This document shows, one piece after another, positions 9,216 to 20,205 of a stretch of DNA of 64,000 nucleotides. Source of the DNA: Vibrio astriarenae. GTDB lineage: Bacteria; Pseudomonadota; Gammaproteobacteria; Enterobacterales; Vibrionaceae. The stretch spans positions 372,001 to 436,000 of the forward strand of contig NZ_CP047475.1 in NCBI RefSeq assembly GCF_010587385.1, read 5' to 3'. The notes under the pieces were generated by a model. It had not been told where the DNA came from. It made no database searches and saw nothing but the letters and a program-made list of their open reading frames with translations. Each line of letters opens with the position of its first letter. Positions within the stretch are counted from its first letter, which is position 1. A program made the position numbers and the translations under genes.

Positions 9216-10229
9216 TTAGTCTTCAGGATTCTCTGCAATAAACTGTTCGACTTTTGCTACCATCTCTTTTGAACCACAGAAGAAGGGTACACGCTCGTGC
9301 AGTTCTTTCGGGTCAATATCCATGATGCGACGTTTGCCGTCAGATGCCGTACCGCCCGCTTGTTCAGCAAGGAATGCCATTGGGTTGCACTCGTATAGTA
9401 GACGCAGTTTTCCATCAGGGTGGCTTTGAGTACTTGGGTACATGTAGATACCACCTTTGAGCAGATTGCGGTGGAAATCAGAGACCAGTGAGCCAATGTA
9501 GCGAGAAGTGTAAGGACGGCCATCTTCAGGCACATTTTCTTGGCAGTATTTGATGTACTTCTTTACACCTTTCGGGAAACGGATGTAGTTACCTTCGTTG
9601 ATCGAGTAGATCTTGCCAACGTCAGGGATCATCATGTTTTCATGAGAAAGGCAGAAAGTGCCCAGTGAAGGATCATAAGTAAAGCCGTTCACGCCCGCAC
9701 CAGTGGTATAAACAAGCATGGTTGAAGAGCCGTAGATCACGTAGCCCGCAGCCACTTGCTTGTGGCCTGGTTGCAGAAAGTCTTCCAGCGTTGGTGGTGT
9801 ACCTACTGGCGATACACGACGGTAGATTGAGAAGATAGTACCCACAGACACATTGACATCAATGTTTGATGAACCATCAAGTGGATCCATCAACACCACG
9901 TATTTTGCATGCTGGTTTTTGTCACGGTCAAAGCTGACTGTTTCATCTTCTTCTTCACTTGCGACGCCACAAACTTGGTCACGAGCTTCCAGTGCTGCTT
10001 TGAACTTCTCATTCGCGTAAAGGTCTAGCTTTTGTTGAGCTTCGCCTTGAACATTTTCTGTGCCCACTGCACCCGTGATATCAACTAAGCCTGCTTTATT
10101 GATTTCACGGTTAACGATTTTTGCAGCAAGACGAATAGACGCGAGTAGAGACGATAGGTCGCCGCTGGCATGGGGAAAGTCTGCCTGTTTCTCGACAACG
10201 AATTCGCCTAAAGTGCGTAATCCTGACAT
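9216..10229 (-). CDS. fbp: Fructose-1,6-bisphosphatase class 1
   Basis: This is the gluconeogenic enzyme that converts fructose-1,6-bisphosphate to fructose-6-phosphate. The 337-residue length is typical of class 1. The metal and phosphate-binding core is seen as EEDETVSFD and [16 protein letters not shown], and the substrate-binding region contains [11 protein letters not shown] and [15 protein letters not shown] precedes the ATG. It is transcribed away from mpl and shares a 275-base upstream region with it, which contains a run of A/T-rich promoter-like sequence but no operator I can name confidently. Confidence 0.97.
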   Translation of the reverse strand: MSGLRTLGEFVVEKQADFPHASGDLSSLLASIRLAAKIVNREINKAGLVDITGAVGTENVQGEAQQKLDLYANEKFKAALEARDQVCGVASEEEDETVSFDRDKNQHAKYVVLMDPLDGSSNIDVNVSVGTIFSIYRRVSPVGTPPTLEDFLQPGHKQVAAGYVIYGSSTMLVYTTGAGVNGFTYDPSLGTFCLSHENMMIPDVGKIYSINEGNYIRFPKGVKKYIKYCQENVPEDGRPYTSRYIGSLVSDFHRNLLKGGIYMYPSTQSHPDGKLRLLYECNPMAFLAEQAGGTASDGKRRIMDIDPKELHERVPFFCGSKEMVAKVEQFIAENPED

Positions 10230-10504
10230 GTTAGATCCTTAACTCTTAATTTTAGGGGGAGATGGAGGAGCCGCGTCGCCTCTTGATGGGGAATCAAGCT
10301 CACCTGTTAATATTAGAGTTTAATTTTTATTACGAGAATTGAATAAATTACCCAAACCTGCAATTTGTATGATTATTTGGTTTGTTCGTCTATTTTTTGT
10401 GCAGTTGAACGTTTGCGTTTACCATTTTTAGGTGAGAGTTCGTTTTCATACCGAATTAGCGCGTATCATGGCTGTAATTCAATCTATCGACAGGGATGGC
10501 GATC

Positions 10505-11860
10505 ATGCACATTCATATCTTAGGTATTTGTGGCACTTTCATGGGTGGCGCGGCGATGCTAGCTCGCCAGCTTGGTCATAAGGTGACAGGCTCAGATGCT
10601 AATGTTTACCCACCGATGAGCACCATGCTTGAAGAGCAGGGTATTGAGATTATTCAAGGTTATGACCCAGCACAGCTTGAACCTGCACCGGACTTGGTGG
10701 TGATCGGCAATGCGATGAGTCGCGGCAACCCGTGTGTCGAGTATGTGCTCGATCGTAACCTGCGTTACACCTCAGGGCCGCAATGGCTGCAAGAGTTTCT
10801 GTTGCATGACCGTTGGGTGCTAGCCGTTTCTGGTACACATGGAAAAACTACCACTTCCAGTATGCTTGCTTGGATCTTAGAAGAGTGTGGCTACAAACCG
10901 GGTTTCTTGGTGGGTGGCGTGCTGGGTAACTTTGGACTGTCTGCTCGTCTGGGTGAGAGTATGTTCTTTGTGGTGGAAGCAGACGAGTATGACAGCGCCT
11001 TTTTTGATAAGCGCTCTAAGTTTGTTCATTATCGCCCACGCACTTTGATCATGAATAACCTAGAGTTTGATCATGCGGATATATTTGACGATCTTGAAGC
11101 GATCAAACGTCAATTCCATCACTTGGTGCGCACCGTTCCTGGTAACGGTCGCATACTCGCACCAAAAGCGGATAGCGCTATTGAAGATGTTCTGTCTCGT
11201 GGTTGCTGGAGTGAAACAGAGTCCACGGGCTTGCTAGGTGATTGGCGGGCGAGCAAGCTGATGAAAGATGGCAGTCAGTTCGAAGTGATTTACCAGGGAG
11301 ATACTGTTGGGCAAGTCAATTGGGACTTGGTGGGTGATCATAACGTGGACAATGCGCTGATGGCGATCGCAGCAGCGCGTCATGTGGGGGTCGCGGCAGA
11401 GCATGCCTGTGAGGCGCTCGGCAAGTTTATCAACACCAAACGTCGTCTAGAGCTTAAGGGTGAAGTCAATGGTGTCACGGTTTATGATGATTTCGCCCAT
11501 CATCCTACAGCCATTGAACTGACTTTGGGCGGCCTACGTAACAAGGTCGGGGCAGATAAGATTATTGCAGTACTCGAGCCGAGATCCGCAACCATGAAGC
11601 GTGGTGTGCACAAAGAGACGTTAGCCACTTCTCTTTCTGCCGCAGACAGTGTCTTTATCTTTCAGCCTGATTCAATCGATTGGTCGGTTGACGATGTGGC
11701 TCAGCAGTGCTCACAGGAGGCTTATACCAGTGAGAATATTGATCATCTTGTGGCGCAGATTGTTGCCAAAGCTCAAGAGGGTGATCATATCCTAGTGATG
11801 AGCAATGGTGGCTTTGAGGGCATTCATGGCAAGCTCCTACACGCACTAAAAGAGAAGTAA
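10505..11860 (+). CDS. mpl: UDP-MurNAc:L-Ala-gamma-D-Glu-meso-DAP ligase Mpl
   Basis: Mpl recycles peptidoglycan by joining the free tripeptide L-Ala-D-Glu-mDAP to UDP-MurNAc. The 451-residue protein begins MHIHILGICGTFMGG (Rossmann-like N domain) and carries the Mur-ligase P-loop VSGTHGKTTTSS near residue 110, a central VEADEYDSAFFDKRSKFVHY and the C-terminal YDDFAHHPTAI. The in-frame ATG nine bases earlier is less likely because AGGGA would then be too close. AGGGAT is well spaced for 10505. ubiX follows after three bases, so the two are probably co-transcribed. Confidence 0.96.
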   Translation: MHIHILGICGTFMGGAAMLARQLGHKVTGSDANVYPPMSTMLEEQGIEIIQGYDPAQLEPAPDLVVIGNAMSRGNPCVEYVLDRNLRYTSGPQWLQEFLLHDRWVLAVSGTHGKTTTSSMLAWILEECGYKPGFLVGGVLGNFGLSARLGESMFFVVEADEYDSAFFDKRSKFVHYRPRTLIMNNLEFDHADIFDDLEAIKRQFHHLVRTVPGNGRILAPKADSAIEDVLSRGCWSETESTGLLGDWRASKLMKDGSQFEVIYQGDTVGQVNWDLVGDHNVDNALMAIAAARHVGVAAEHACEALGKFINTKRRLELKGEVNGVTVYDDFAHHPTAIELTLGGLRNKVGADKIIAVLEPRSATMKRGVHKETLATSLSAADSVFIFQPDSIDWSVDDVAQQCSQEAYTSENIDHLVAQIVAKAQEGDHILVMSNGGFEGIHGKLLHALKEK

Positions 11861-11863
11861 TTT

Positions 11864-12499
11864 GTGACAACCCAATTTCAAGCAAACAATAAAGCGCTCA
11901 CACTCGCATTCACAGGAGCCTCTGGCGCTCCTTATGGACTGCGCCTTCTTGAGTGCTTATTAGCCGCTGACTATCAAGTCTATCTGATCATCTCCTCAGC
12001 GGCGCGAGTGGTGCTGGCTACTGAGCATGGCTTAAAGCTGCCAAGTGGCCCCGACGCGGCGCACAAAGCTCTGGTTGAACATCTAAAATGCCCGGCAGAT
12101 AAATTGGTGGTGTGTGGTAAAGAGGACTGGTTTTCACCGGTTGCTTCGGGTTCAGCAGCACCGAAACAGATGGTGGTTTGCCCGTGCTCGGTAGGTAGTG
12201 TTGCGGCGATCGCTCATGGTATGTCGGATAACCTGATCGAGCGCGCGGCAGATGTGGTGTTAAAAGAGCGCGGTCAACTGCTGCTGGTGGTAAGAGAAAC
12301 CCCGTTCTCGACCTTACACCTTGAGAACATGCACAAGCTGTCGCAAATGGGGGTGACCATTATGCCTGCTGCCCCTGGATTTTATCATCAGCCCAAAACG
12401 ATCGATGATCTGATTGATTTTATGGTGGCACGCATCTTAGATCATTTAGGTGTTGAACAGGGGCTAGTGCCTCGCTGGGGCTACGGTCAACGCTCGTGA
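11864..12499 (+). CDS. ubiX: Flavin prenyltransferase UbiX
   Basis: UbiX makes prenylated FMN, the cofactor of the decarboxylase UbiD in ubiquinone biosynthesis. The 211-residue protein has the FMN-binding [15 protein letters not shown] near residue 17, the central [20 protein letters not shown] and the late [13 protein letters not shown], all family hallmarks. Translation starts at a GTG with AGAGAAG upstream, three bases after the mpl stop. Confidence 0.95.
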   Translation: MTTQFQANNKALTLAFTGASGAPYGLRLLECLLAADYQVYLIISSAARVVLATEHGLKLPSGPDAAHKALVEHLKCPADKLVVCGKEDWFSPVASGSAAPKQMVVCPCSVGSVAAIAHGMSDNLIERAADVVLKERGQLLLVVRETPFSTLHLENMHKLSQMGVTIMPAAPGFYHQPKTIDDLIDFMVARILDHLGVEQGLVPRWGYGQRS

Positions 12500-12513
12500 A
12501 GTCATACTCTAGG

Positions 12514-12542
12514 CAAAAAAATCCCCGCGTTGTGAGCGGGGA
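12514..12542 (-). terminator. Intrinsic terminator of darP
   Basis: A 7-bp GC stem (12522-12528 with 12536-12542) is followed on the minus strand by seven T's. It lies between the convergent ubiX and darP genes. Confidence 0.85.
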
Positions 12543-12550
12543 ACGGATAA

Positions 12551-13075
12551 TTACGCGTCTTCGTTAAGCTCTTTGAGCACTTGGAAGATCTCGCGGAATG
12601 CCTTAGCAGGTTTGTCTGCTTTCTTCTCTTTCGCCGCTTGTCGAGCAAGTTGACGTAGACGTTGACGGTCCGCCGATGGGAACTGCGCCATCACATCAGA
12701 GATTGCACTGTCACCCTCTTCGACAACACGGTCGCGAAGTAGCTCAAGCTTGTGCAGTTCAGCCGTTGCTTGAGAGTGCTTGTTACGCACTTTGTCCAGA
12801 GCGGCTTGCAGTGGCTCTGGATCTTCATTACGCATGATCTTACCAATGTATTGAATCTGGCGACGGCGAGCTTCTTTATTGAAGCGTTGCGCATCTTTGA
12901 TTGCATCACGAAGGTCATCACTCAGTGGAAACTTTTCCAGCACTGATGGTTTCAGGTTGACCAGTTCTTCACCTAGTTTCTGTAACTCTTCCATGTCACG
13001 CTTCAACTCGGTTTTACTTACCCAGATAATCTCTTCTTCTGGTTCCCAGGGCGCTTTTTGATTCTTACGAGCCAT
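12551..13075 (-). CDS. darP: Ribosome biogenesis factor DarP (YjgA, DUF615)
   Basis: DarP binds late 50S precursors and helps organise the peptidyl-transferase centre. This 174-residue, highly charged and mostly helical protein begins [21 protein letters not shown] and contains [16 protein letters not shown] and [13 protein letters not shown], all typical of the family. An upstream in-frame start would add 15 residues. The ATG at 13075 has AAGG eight bases before it and matches the usual N-terminus. It is divergent from pmbA, an arrangement conserved in enterobacteria. Confidence 0.95.
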   Translation of the reverse strand: MARKNQKAPWEPEEEIIWVSKTELKRDMEELQKLGEELVNLKPSVLEKFPLSDDLRDAIKDAQRFNKEARRRQIQYIGKIMRNEDPEPLQAALDKVRNKHSQATAELHKLELLRDRVVEEGDSAISDVMAQFPSADRQRLRQLARQAAKEKKADKPAKAFREIFQVLKELNEDA

Positions 13076-13178
13076 GTTCAATGCCTTTTTTATCGATCTA
13101 TAGAGGTATTTTAACAACAATCGTGGGGAGAAAGCGAAATTCTTGTTATTCTTGGATTAATAAAAGCAAACTGATGAA

Positions 13179-14528
13179 ATGAAGATGGATGTAAAACAGC
13201 AAGTTGCCGAGCAACGTAAACACTTGGAAAGTGCAGTCGCCAAAGCCTTAGAGCTTGCCTCAAAGCAATCTGATGCGGCGGAAGTTGCGATCAGTAAGTC
13301 AACAGGTCTGAGCGTATCAACGCGCGGCTGTGAGGTTGAGAACGTTGAGTTTAACAGTGATGGTGCGCTCGGGATTACCGTATATCGCGGTCAACGCAAG
13401 GGAAGTGCATCTACTTCAGATCTAAGTGAAGCTGCGATTGAGCAAACGGTATTAGCCGCACTTGATATCGCTCAGTACACCTCGGAAGATCCGTGTGCAG
13501 GGCCGGCAGATAAAGAGTTTTTAGTCAAAGAGATCCCCGATCTTGATCTTTTCCACCCAGAGACGCCTGATCCAGACTACGCAGCGAAACTTGCTATTCA
13601 AGCGGAAGAGGCTGCGCTGTCATTTGATAGCAAGATCAAACAAAGTGATGGTGCTAGCTATGATAGCCACTATGGAGTTAAGGTCTACGGCAATAGTCAT
13701 GGCCTGCTAGCAAGCTATCCAAGCAGTCGTCATAGCATTAGTTGCTGTGTGATTGGCCAGGGTGACAGTGGTGAAATGGAGCGTGATTATAGCTATACCG
13801 TCGCTCGCCACAAAGATGCGCTGTGGTCGCCAGAAAAAGTCGGCCGTTTAGCCGCTGAGCAAACCGTTAACCGTCTTGACCCTCGCCGTGTGCCGACGGG
13901 TGAATACCCAGTGATGTTTGCTGCTGATGTAGCAACCGGCCTAATGGGTCACCTTGTGATGGCGATCAGTGGCGGTAACCTATACCGCAAAGCGTCATTC
14001 TTGCTCGATCATTTAGGAGAGAAGATTCTTCCTGATTGGTTCCAAGTTGAAGAGAAGCCACATGTTCTGCGTGGCTTGGCATCCAGCCCATTTGATAGTG
14101 AAGGTGTTGTGACTCAAGATCGTCAGATCATCACTGATGGCGTATTGGCAACTTATCTTCTTACCAGCTATGCCGCGCGTAAAATGAAGATGGACCCAAC
14201 GGGTCATGCGGGCGGTATTCATAACTGGTTTGTGAAATCGACCGGTCATAGTTACGAGCAGATGCTCAAAGAGCTGGGTACGGGCTTATTGGTGACTGAG
14301 GTCATGGGGCAGGGCGTGAATACCGTGACAGGTGACTACTCTCGTGGCGCGGCAGGTTTCTGGGTTGAAAATGGCGTTATCCAATACCCTGTCTCGGAGA
14401 TCACCATCGCAGGTAATTTGAAAGAGATGCTGAGTAATATCGTTGCTGTGGGCACTGATGTCGAAGAGCGCTCGCAAATTCAGACTGGCTCAATTTTGTT
14501 GGAGTCGATGAAAATCGCAGGCGAATAA
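13179..14528 (+). CDS. pmbA: Metalloprotease-related protein PmbA (TldE)
   Basis: PmbA/TldE forms a heterodimer with the zinc protease TldD. Together they mature modified peptides such as microcin B17 and degrade the antitoxin CcdA. The 449-residue product has the typical [26 protein letters not shown] start region and the late [21 protein letters not shown] segment. As expected for the E subunit it lacks the HExxxH zinc motif that TldD carries. No clear ribosome-binding site is seen; the ATG at 13185 is an equally possible start. tldD is not in this window. Confidence 0.95.
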   Translation: MKMDVKQQVAEQRKHLESAVAKALELASKQSDAAEVAISKSTGLSVSTRGCEVENVEFNSDGALGITVYRGQRKGSASTSDLSEAAIEQTVLAALDIAQYTSEDPCAGPADKEFLVKEIPDLDLFHPETPDPDYAAKLAIQAEEAALSFDSKIKQSDGASYDSHYGVKVYGNSHGLLASYPSSRHSISCCVIGQGDSGEMERDYSYTVARHKDALWSPEKVGRLAAEQTVNRLDPRRVPTGEYPVMFAADVATGLMGHLVMAISGGNLYRKASFLLDHLGEKILPDWFQVEEKPHVLRGLASSPFDSEGVVTQDRQIITDGVLATYLLTSYAARKMKMDPTGHAGGIHNWFVKSTGHSYEQMLKELGTGLLVTEVMGQGVNTVTGDYSRGAAGFWVENGVIQYPVSEITIAGNLKEMLSNIVAVGTDVEERSQIQTGSILLESMKIAGE

Positions 14529-14571
14529 TGGTATAAAGCCATAGCGGCTGTCGAGCAGTTGAATAAGAGAG

Positions 14572-14600
14572 CCCCTGATAGGTGACTATCAGGGGTTTTT
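14572..14600 (+). terminator. Intrinsic terminator of pmbA
   Basis: A perfect 9-bp stem (14572-14580 with 14587-14595) is followed by five T's. It lies 43 bases past the pmbA stop and 20 bases before the end of the convergent mgtE. Confidence 0.9.
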
Positions 14601-14619
14601 GATTGATTGCATCAAAGCC

Positions 14620-15975
14620 TTAGATAAATAGGGTCGCGAGACCTAAGAAGACGGAAAGACCGATCACATCAGTACAGGTTGTGAGGGCCATACCGCCGGC
14701 TAAGGCAGGGTCGATGTTCATCTTCTTCAACAGAATAGGGATGGTCACACCTGCAACACCAGCAACCAGAAGGTTAGTCAGCATCGCGGCGGCAATAATG
14801 CCCCCAAGCATCCACTCCCCTTTCCAGACAATCACGATCGCACCGATAATCAACGCCCACAATATACCGTTGAGAAGACCGATAGCCGCTTCTTTCATTA
14901 GAAGCTCGCGTTTGTTGGCATCACCGATGTGACCAAGTGCAAGGCCTCGGATTACTAGGGCAACGGTTTGGTTACCGGCTACCCCGCCCATAGAAGGAAC
15001 AATGGTCATCAAAACGGCAATCGCAGCCATCTGCTCTAGCGTGGCTTCAAACATGTTGGAAACCGAGGCTGCCGCGAGCGCCGCTAACACGTTTACCCCA
15101 AGCCAAACACTACGTTTACGGGCGGATTTAACGACCGGTGCAAAGGTATCTTCGTCATCATCTAGACCCGCCATACTCATCATTGAGTGCTCGGCATCTT
15201 CACGGATAACATCGACTACGTCATCGATCGTGATACGGCCAACGAGGTGTAAGTTCTCATCAATGACTGGCGCAGAAACCCAGTTGCGTCGCTCGAACAG
15301 ACTCGCGACATCGGAGGCACTGGTGATCACCGAAATCGCTTCATCCGCGTCATCCATCACCTCGGTTACTGGCGTATCGGGCTGAGCGGTGAGAAGGCTC
15401 GTCAGTGGAAGGTGGCCAATCAGCAGGCTCTCTTCATCGATGACATACAAGGCATCAGTGGCCTCCGGCAGCTCTCCTTTCATACGCAAGTAGCGTAGAA
15501 CCACATCCACAACAACGTCACCACGAATGGTGATAACGTCGGTGTTCATCAAGCCACCGGCAGTGTCTTCTGGGTATGACAGTGCAGTTTCAACGCGCAG
15601 GCGCTCTGCTGTGTCCATTTGGTCAAGGACTTCACGTGAGACATCATCAGGAAGGCTTCGCAGTACGTAAGCAACGTCATCGGTGTCCATGCCCTCTGTC
15701 GCTTCAGCAAGGGTCTCGGGTGCCATTTTGGACACAAGCGCATCTTTGACATCTTCACTCAGCTCGTCGAGGATTTCACCGTAGTCTTCAGGGTCGGTTA
15801 ATTGCCAAAGAACATCACGGCTTTTACGTGGAGAGGCCTCAAGAAGGTGGGCAATATCTTCCGGCTCCATGTCCTGTAGCTGACGTCTTACATGAACAAA
15901 GCGACCGTTTTCTAATGCTTCAGAGATTTCTTGGAGGGTTTGATGAGCTTGGTCGAATTCTATTTGTTCGCCCAT
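14620..15975 (-). CDS. mgtE: Magnesium transporter MgtE
   Basis: MgtE is a Mg2+-gated Mg2+ channel of the inner membrane. The 451-residue protein shows the order of the family: a superhelical N domain (about residues 20-130, with LLEASPRKSRDVLWQL), two CBS domains (about 135-255) that sense Mg2+, and five membrane helices from about residue 285 to the end with the signature MGGVAGNQTVALVIRGLALG. It sits 62 bases after npr on the same strand, so it may be the last gene of the rpoN operon or have its own promoter. No Mg-sensing leader is visible in that gap. Confidence 0.96.
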   Translation of the reverse strand: MGEQIEFDQAHQTLQEISEALENGRFVHVRRQLQDMEPEDIAHLLEASPRKSRDVLWQLTDPEDYGEILDELSEDVKDALVSKMAPETLAEATEGMDTDDVAYVLRSLPDDVSREVLDQMDTAERLRVETALSYPEDTAGGLMNTDVITIRGDVVVDVVLRYLRMKGELPEATDALYVIDEESLLIGHLPLTSLLTAQPDTPVTEVMDDADEAISVITSASDVASLFERRNWVSAPVIDENLHLVGRITIDDVVDVIREDAEHSMMSMAGLDDDEDTFAPVVKSARKRSVWLGVNVLAALAAASVSNMFEATLEQMAAIAVLMTIVPSMGGVAGNQTVALVIRGLALGHIGDANKRELLMKEAAIGLLNGILWALIIGAIVIVWKGEWMLGGIIAAAMLTNLLVAGVAGVTIPILLKKMNIDPALAGGMALTTCTDVIGLSVFLGLATLFI

Positions 15976-16037
15976 AGATTCCCCCTAAATTTAGATTCTT
16001 TTAATGCGTTGAATTTTAGCTTAATTCTTTGAGAGAG

Positions 16038-16313
16038 TTAATCTTCTTCATCAAACTTGTGCTGAATTAGATTGCAGATGGCATTGAGTGCCTCTTCACT
16101 CTGCTCGCCTTCAGCCATGATGGTGACGTCTTGACCTTGTGCGGATTCAAGCATCAGCAGGCCCATAACACTGTCGGCGATCGCTTCTTTGCCCTCTGGG
16201 TTACGAATGGTAATCGTAGCAGAGTAAGCCTGTGCTAGCTCGACTAACTTGACCGCAGCACGGGCGTGTAGGCCGAGACGATTCTCAATTCGAACGGTTT
16301 GAGTATGAGTCAT
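16038..16313 (-). CDS. ptsO: Nitrogen-PTS phosphocarrier NPr
   Basis: NPr is the HPr-like carrier that passes phosphate from EI-Ntr to EIIA-Ntr (PtsN). The 91-residue protein has the HPr active-site motif RLGLHARAA with the phosphorylated His at residue 16, and the later [10 protein letters not shown] helix. It starts three bases after rapZ ends, and ptsN is two genes upstream, so the nitrogen PTS relay is encoded as a block behind rpoN. Confidence 0.95.
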   Translation of the reverse strand: MTHTQTVRIENRLGLHARAAVKLVELAQAYSATITIRNPEGKEAIADSVMGLLMLESAQGQDVTIMAEGEQSEEALNAICNLIQHKFDEED

Positions 16314-16316
16314 GGT

Positions 16317-17177
16317 TTAACCTGTATTTTTCTCAAGCGAGGTATGGCGAATTTGTACGGTTTTACCAAGTTGCTTGAAGTATTCACCTACCTGCTCAGT
16401 GAGGTAGACGGAGCGGTGTTTGCCACCTGTACAGCCGATAGCAACAGTTACATAGCTACGATTGTTAATTTCCAGCGCAGGCAGCCAGCGCTCTACAAAG
16501 CCTTGAATCTGCTGCTTAAGTTCAAGCACATCTTGATGTTGTTCTAAGAAAGAGCGGATTGGTGCATCGAGACCTGTCATCGGTCGCAGCTCTGGAACCC
16601 AGTGTGGATTTGGCAAAAAGCGTACGTCAAACACATAGTCAGCATCAGAGGGTAGGCCATATTTGAAGCCGAACGACTCAAAGACCATGACGAGCTCTTT
16701 GCGATCACGGCCTTCAACGCGCAGACGAACGGTTTCACTGAGTTCATGCAGTGATTTGTCGCTGCTATCGATGACAAGATCGGACATCTCTTTGATGGGA
16801 GCAAGTAGCGTTTTCTCTTTGTCTATTGCTTGCTCAAGAGAGAGGCGAGTGCTTTTTTGCGATAGTGGATGTAGTCGGCGAGTCTCACTATAGCGTTTAA
16901 GTAGCGTGCTTTTAGAGGCATCTAAAAACAGGACATTAAGGTCGGCTTGAGATTTGAAAGCGTCGATCTGCTTTTCAAGATCGGCCGTGTTTTCCGGTAG
17001 GTTGCGAATATCAATACTGACCGCGACATTCTGTTTACTCTCTTTAATGGACTCCACAAAAGGGGGCAACAAATCTACGGGTAAGTTGTCGACACAGTAA
17101 TAACCAATATCTTCTAAGACGCGCAGTGCGACGCTTTTCCCGGCCCCGGAGTGGCCGCTGACAATAATGAGTCTCAT
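16317..17177 (-). CDS. rapZ: RNase adapter protein RapZ
   Basis: In enterobacteria RapZ binds glucosamine-6-phosphate and delivers the sRNA GlmZ to RNase E. The 286-residue protein has an N-terminal P-loop SGHSGAGKS (residues 7-15), the VSIDIRNLP strand, and a C-terminal sensing/RNA-binding domain with [11 protein letters not shown]. Whether this organism uses a GlmZ-type sRNA cannot be told here. It lies nine bases after ptsN and three before npr, in a tightly packed operon. Confidence 0.96.
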   Translation of the reverse strand: MRLIIVSGHSGAGKSVALRVLEDIGYYCVDNLPVDLLPPFVESIKESKQNVAVSIDIRNLPENTADLEKQIDAFKSQADLNVLFLDASKSTLLKRYSETRRLHPLSQKSTRLSLEQAIDKEKTLLAPIKEMSDLVIDSSDKSLHELSETVRLRVEGRDRKELVMVFESFGFKYGLPSDADYVFDVRFLPNPHWVPELRPMTGLDAPIRSFLEQHQDVLELKQQIQGFVERWLPALEINNRSYVTVAIGCTGGKHRSVYLTEQVGEYFKQLGKTVQIRHTSLEKNTG

Positions 17178-17186
17178 GACGGTTCT

Positions 17187-17633
17187 TTAACCACTGATCA
17201 TAATGTCGTAAAGCTCTTGGTCACTTTGAGCATTACGAAGTTGTTTTAGAACCTGTTTATCATTTAAACGCTCGGCCATTGATGACAATGTCTTTAAATG
17301 TTCTTTACACTGTGCATCAGGTACAAGGAGGGCAAACAGGATATCAACAGGGCGATTGTCGATGGCATCAAACTCGATAGGGTCTTGGCACTGAATGAGA
17401 ACGGCTATGGCGTTATCTGTTGATTGCATACGAGCATGGGGAATGGCGATACCATTTCCAATGCCAGTACTGCCCATCTTTTCGCGGCTGAGCATGCATT
17501 CAAATAGCTCTGTAGAGCTAATGCCAGTTTTTTCAGCGACCAGTTCGCTGATGAGTTCTAGTGCACGTTTTTTGCTCGTGCAAGGGACTGCACTTTTCGT
17601 GCAGTCCAGAGTGAGTACTTCGCTTAATTGCAT
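17187..17633 (-). CDS. ptsN: Nitrogen-PTS EIIA component PtsN
   Basis: EIIA-Ntr accepts phosphate from NPr and controls potassium transport and other targets instead of moving sugars. The 148-residue protein has the PTS EIIA type-2 fold with the active-site segment IAIPHARM, placing the phosphorylated His at about residue 66. The upstream hpf ends two bases before its start. Confidence 0.95.
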   Translation of the reverse strand: MQLSEVLTLDCTKSAVPCTSKKRALELISELVAEKTGISSTELFECMLSREKMGSTGIGNGIAIPHARMQSTDNAIAVLIQCQDPIEFDAIDNRPVDILFALLVPDAQCKEHLKTLSSMAERLNDKQVLKQLRNAQSDQELYDIMISG

Positions 17634-17635
17634 TA

Positions 17636-17923
17636 TTAATGGCTACTTAGCTTTTCTTTGTGCTTATTGAGTTGTCTGACAAGTTTGTCGACCAAGGCAT
17701 CGATTGCCGCGTACATGCTTTCGTCTTCAGCTGCCGCATGGATATCGCCTTGATTTACGTGAAGGGTAGCTTCTGCGATTTGACGGTTTTTTTCAACACG
17801 TAAAACCACATGAACATTGTTTATATGATCAAAGAATCGCTCGAGTTTCTCGAACTTGGTGTTCACATAGTCTTGCAGTGAATCGGTTAGGTCAACATGG
17901 TGGCCATTAAGGTTGATTTGCAT
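17636..17923 (-). CDS. hpf: Ribosome hibernation promoting factor (short HPF)
   Basis: Short HPF helps pair 70S ribosomes into inactive 100S dimers in stationary phase. The 95-residue protein is the short form: one beta-alpha-beta domain starting MQINLNGHHVDLT, with FEKLERFFDHI and a basic C-terminal helix KLVRQLNKHKEKL. There is no C-terminal dimerisation domain as in long HPF. It lies 25 bases after rpoN, as in E. coli. Confidence 0.95.
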   Translation of the reverse strand: MQINLNGHHVDLTDSLQDYVNTKFEKLERFFDHINNVHVVLRVEKNRQIAEATLHVNQGDIHAAAEDESMYAAIDALVDKLVRQLNKHKEKLSSH

Positions 17924-17948
17924 AGACTTTCCTTCTCAGTTAGGGCCT

Positions 17949-19430
17949 TTAAAGCAGGCGTTTCCGCTGACTCGATGGGGCAATACCTAGCGATTCGCGA
18001 TATTTTGCGATCGTACGCCTTGCGACCTGGATTCCTTGGTCAGCGAGTAGGGCTGCAATCTTGCTATCACTTAGTGGTTTTACTGGATTCTCAGCTGCCA
18101 CAAGCTTTTTAATTAGGGCTCGGATTGCAGTGGATGAACACTCTCCGCCATTGTCAGTACTGACGTGGCTGGAGAAGAAATACTTCAGTTCAAAAATGCC
18201 GCGAGGTGTATGCATGAACTTCTGCGTAGTGACGCGAGAAATGGTGGATTCGTGCATATCGACCGCCATGGCAACATCGTTAAGTACCATTGGTTTCATG
18301 GCTTCTTCGCCATACTCAAAGAAATCGCGTTGATGTTCAACTATACATTTAGCAACTTTGAGCAGCGTCTCGTTTCGACTTTCTAGGCTCTTAATTAGCC
18401 ACTTCGCCTCTTGCAAATTGCTCCGAATGTACTGGCTATCCGCACTGTTGCCGCGTGCCATTCCTGCGTATTGCTGATTAACCTTGAGGCGAGGTGCACT
18501 GTCAGGATTGATGGTGACTACCCATTTACCATGGTCTTTAAATACCGAAACATCGGGGATGACATACTCTGCATGCGTCGGCGTGATACGGCTGCCAGGG
18601 CGAGGATCAAGTTGTTGAATCAGTGATAATACTTCTCTTAGTTGCGGCTCTTTGATCTTTGTTTCTTTGATGATCAATTTGTAGTCGCGATTACCGAGTT
18701 GGTCAACATGATCGGTTAGAACCAGTTTGGCTTCTTCGAGCCAAGGCGTATCTTGTGGCAGCACTGAGAGTTGTAAAAGCAAGCACTCTTGCAGATTCGC
18801 CGAAGCAACGCCTAGCGGGTCAAAGCGCTGAACGCGTTTTTTGACCGCTTCAATCTCATCGAGTTCGATCTCTTCATTCTCGAAGCTGTCGAGGATCTCT
18901 TGGGTTGATAGTGTTAGGTAGCCGTAGTCATCAACGGCTTCAATAATAGCCAACGCGATGGAGCGGTCGGTATCTGAGAAAGGAGTCAGGTCTAGCTGCC
19001 ATAATAGGTAGTCGTGCAGAGATTCCGTCGTTTCACCCTGATAGATTGGCGCGTCATCATCGAGCGCTATACCAGTGTTGCCAGTATTGGCACTGTAAAC
19101 ATCGTCCCAGGTGGTATCGATTTCTAGGTCGTTACTGATTTCTGACTTTTCAATAAGGTCTGAACTGTCCTTCATCTCAGGCTCGGAAACATCAGCAGTT
19201 GCATCGCTCTCATTGCTGCTTGCTTTTGCCTCGGTGTTATCTGTCGAGTTAGCATCCGAAGTGTCGTCAGCGCCCCCTTCTTCTACTTCAAGTAGAGGGT
19301 TTGAGTCTAACGCTTCTTGAATTTCTTGTTGCAGATCGAGCGTCGAGAGTTGCAGTAGGCGTATTGCTTGCTGCAACTGGGGTGTCATTGCTAATTGTTG
19401 ACCTAGCTTGAGTTGTAGTGAAGGTTTCAT
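17949..19430 (-). CDS. rpoN: RNA polymerase sigma-54 factor RpoN
   Basis: Sigma-54 directs transcription from -24/-12 promoters that need AAA+ activators; in vibrios these include nitrogen, flagellar and quorum-sensing genes. The 493-residue protein has the Q/L-rich region I ([20 protein letters not shown]), an acidic, low-complexity region II (about residues 50-110, rich in D, S, E), the core-binding domain, an HTH near residue 380, and the RpoN box [10 protein letters not shown] near the C-terminus. It lies 46 bases downstream of lptB. Confidence 0.98.
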   Translation of the reverse strand: MKPSLQLKLGQQLAMTPQLQQAIRLLQLSTLDLQQEIQEALDSNPLLEVEEGGADDTSDANSTDNTEAKASSNESDATADVSEPEMKDSSDLIEKSEISNDLEIDTTWDDVYSANTGNTGIALDDDAPIYQGETTESLHDYLLWQLDLTPFSDTDRSIALAIIEAVDDYGYLTLSTQEILDSFENEEIELDEIEAVKKRVQRFDPLGVASANLQECLLLQLSVLPQDTPWLEEAKLVLTDHVDQLGNRDYKLIIKETKIKEPQLREVLSLIQQLDPRPGSRITPTHAEYVIPDVSVFKDHGKWVVTINPDSAPRLKVNQQYAGMARGNSADSQYIRSNLQEAKWLIKSLESRNETLLKVAKCIVEHQRDFFEYGEEAMKPMVLNDVAMAVDMHESTISRVTTQKFMHTPRGIFELKYFFSSHVSTDNGGECSSTAIRALIKKLVAAENPVKPLSDSKIAALLADQGIQVARRTIAKYRESLGIAPSSQRKRLL

Positions 19431-19476
19431 TCAGTCGTGCTCACCTTATTGTCATTTTTATCGCCCTTCCTTGTAA

Positions 19477-20202
19477 TCATAGACGGAATTGCTCACCAAG
19501 ATAAACTTGTTTCACCTCGGCATTATTCAGTACTTGATCCGGTGTACCTTCTGCGATGAGACGTCCCTGACTTACAATATAGGCTTTTTCACACACGTCG
19601 AGAGTCTCGCGTACGTTGTGGTCGGTGATCAATACACCGAGGCCACGCTCCTTAAGATGCTCGATAATTTTCTTAATGTCGATCACCGAAATCGGGTCGA
19701 CACCAGCAAACGGTTCATCGAGCAATATAAACTGTGGGTTAGCTGCGAGTGCTCGTGCAATTTCTACGCGGCGTCGCTCACCACCCGAGAGTGCCATACC
19801 AGCACTTTTTCTGATGTGCTGAATGTGGAACTCATCTAATAAATCTTCAAGACGGTCTTGTTTTTCTTCGCGTGAGAGCTCATCACGAGTCTCTAGTACC
19901 GCCATGATGTTATCTTCAACCGAAAGCTTGCGAAAGATAGAGGCCTCTTGCGGCAAGTAGCCGATACCCATGCGAGAGCGGCTATGCATAGGCAAGATAC
20001 TGATATCTTGGTCATCGATCGTAATTGAACCTTCATCACGGGCAACCAGGCCAACAATCATGTAAAACGAGGTCGTTTTTCCTGCACCATTAGGGCCAAG
20101 GAGACCTACAATCTGTCCAGACTCGACTTGTAAACTTACATCAGACACCACTTTGCGTGCTTTATAGCTTTTTGCTAGGTGTTCTGCTTTTAATACTGCC
20201 AT
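19477..20202 (-). CDS. lptB: LPS export ABC transporter ATP-binding protein LptB
   Basis: LptB powers extraction of LPS from the inner membrane together with LptF and LptG, which are not in this window. The 241-residue ATPase has a Walker [10 protein letters not shown] near residue 36, the signature LSGGERRR, the Walker [14 protein letters not shown] and the switch His in ITDHNVRE. It starts three bases after lptA. Confidence 0.97.
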   Translation of the reverse strand: MAVLKAEHLAKSYKARKVVSDVSLQVESGQIVGLLGPNGAGKTTSFYMIVGLVARDEGSITIDDQDISILPMHSRSRMGIGYLPQEASIFRKLSVEDNIMAVLETRDELSREEKQDRLEDLLDEFHIQHIRKSAGMALSGGERRRVEIARALAANPQFILLDEPFAGVDPISVIDIKKIIEHLKERGLGVLITDHNVRETLDVCEKAYIVSQGRLIAEGTPDQVLNNAEVKQVYLGEQFRL

Positions 20203-20205
20203 TAA

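Noticed and set aside
10400..10420. GAACGTTTGCGTTT upstream of mpl and fbp as a PurR or Cra operator.
   Set aside because: Only one half fits PurR and the spacing is one base short for Cra; too weak to call.
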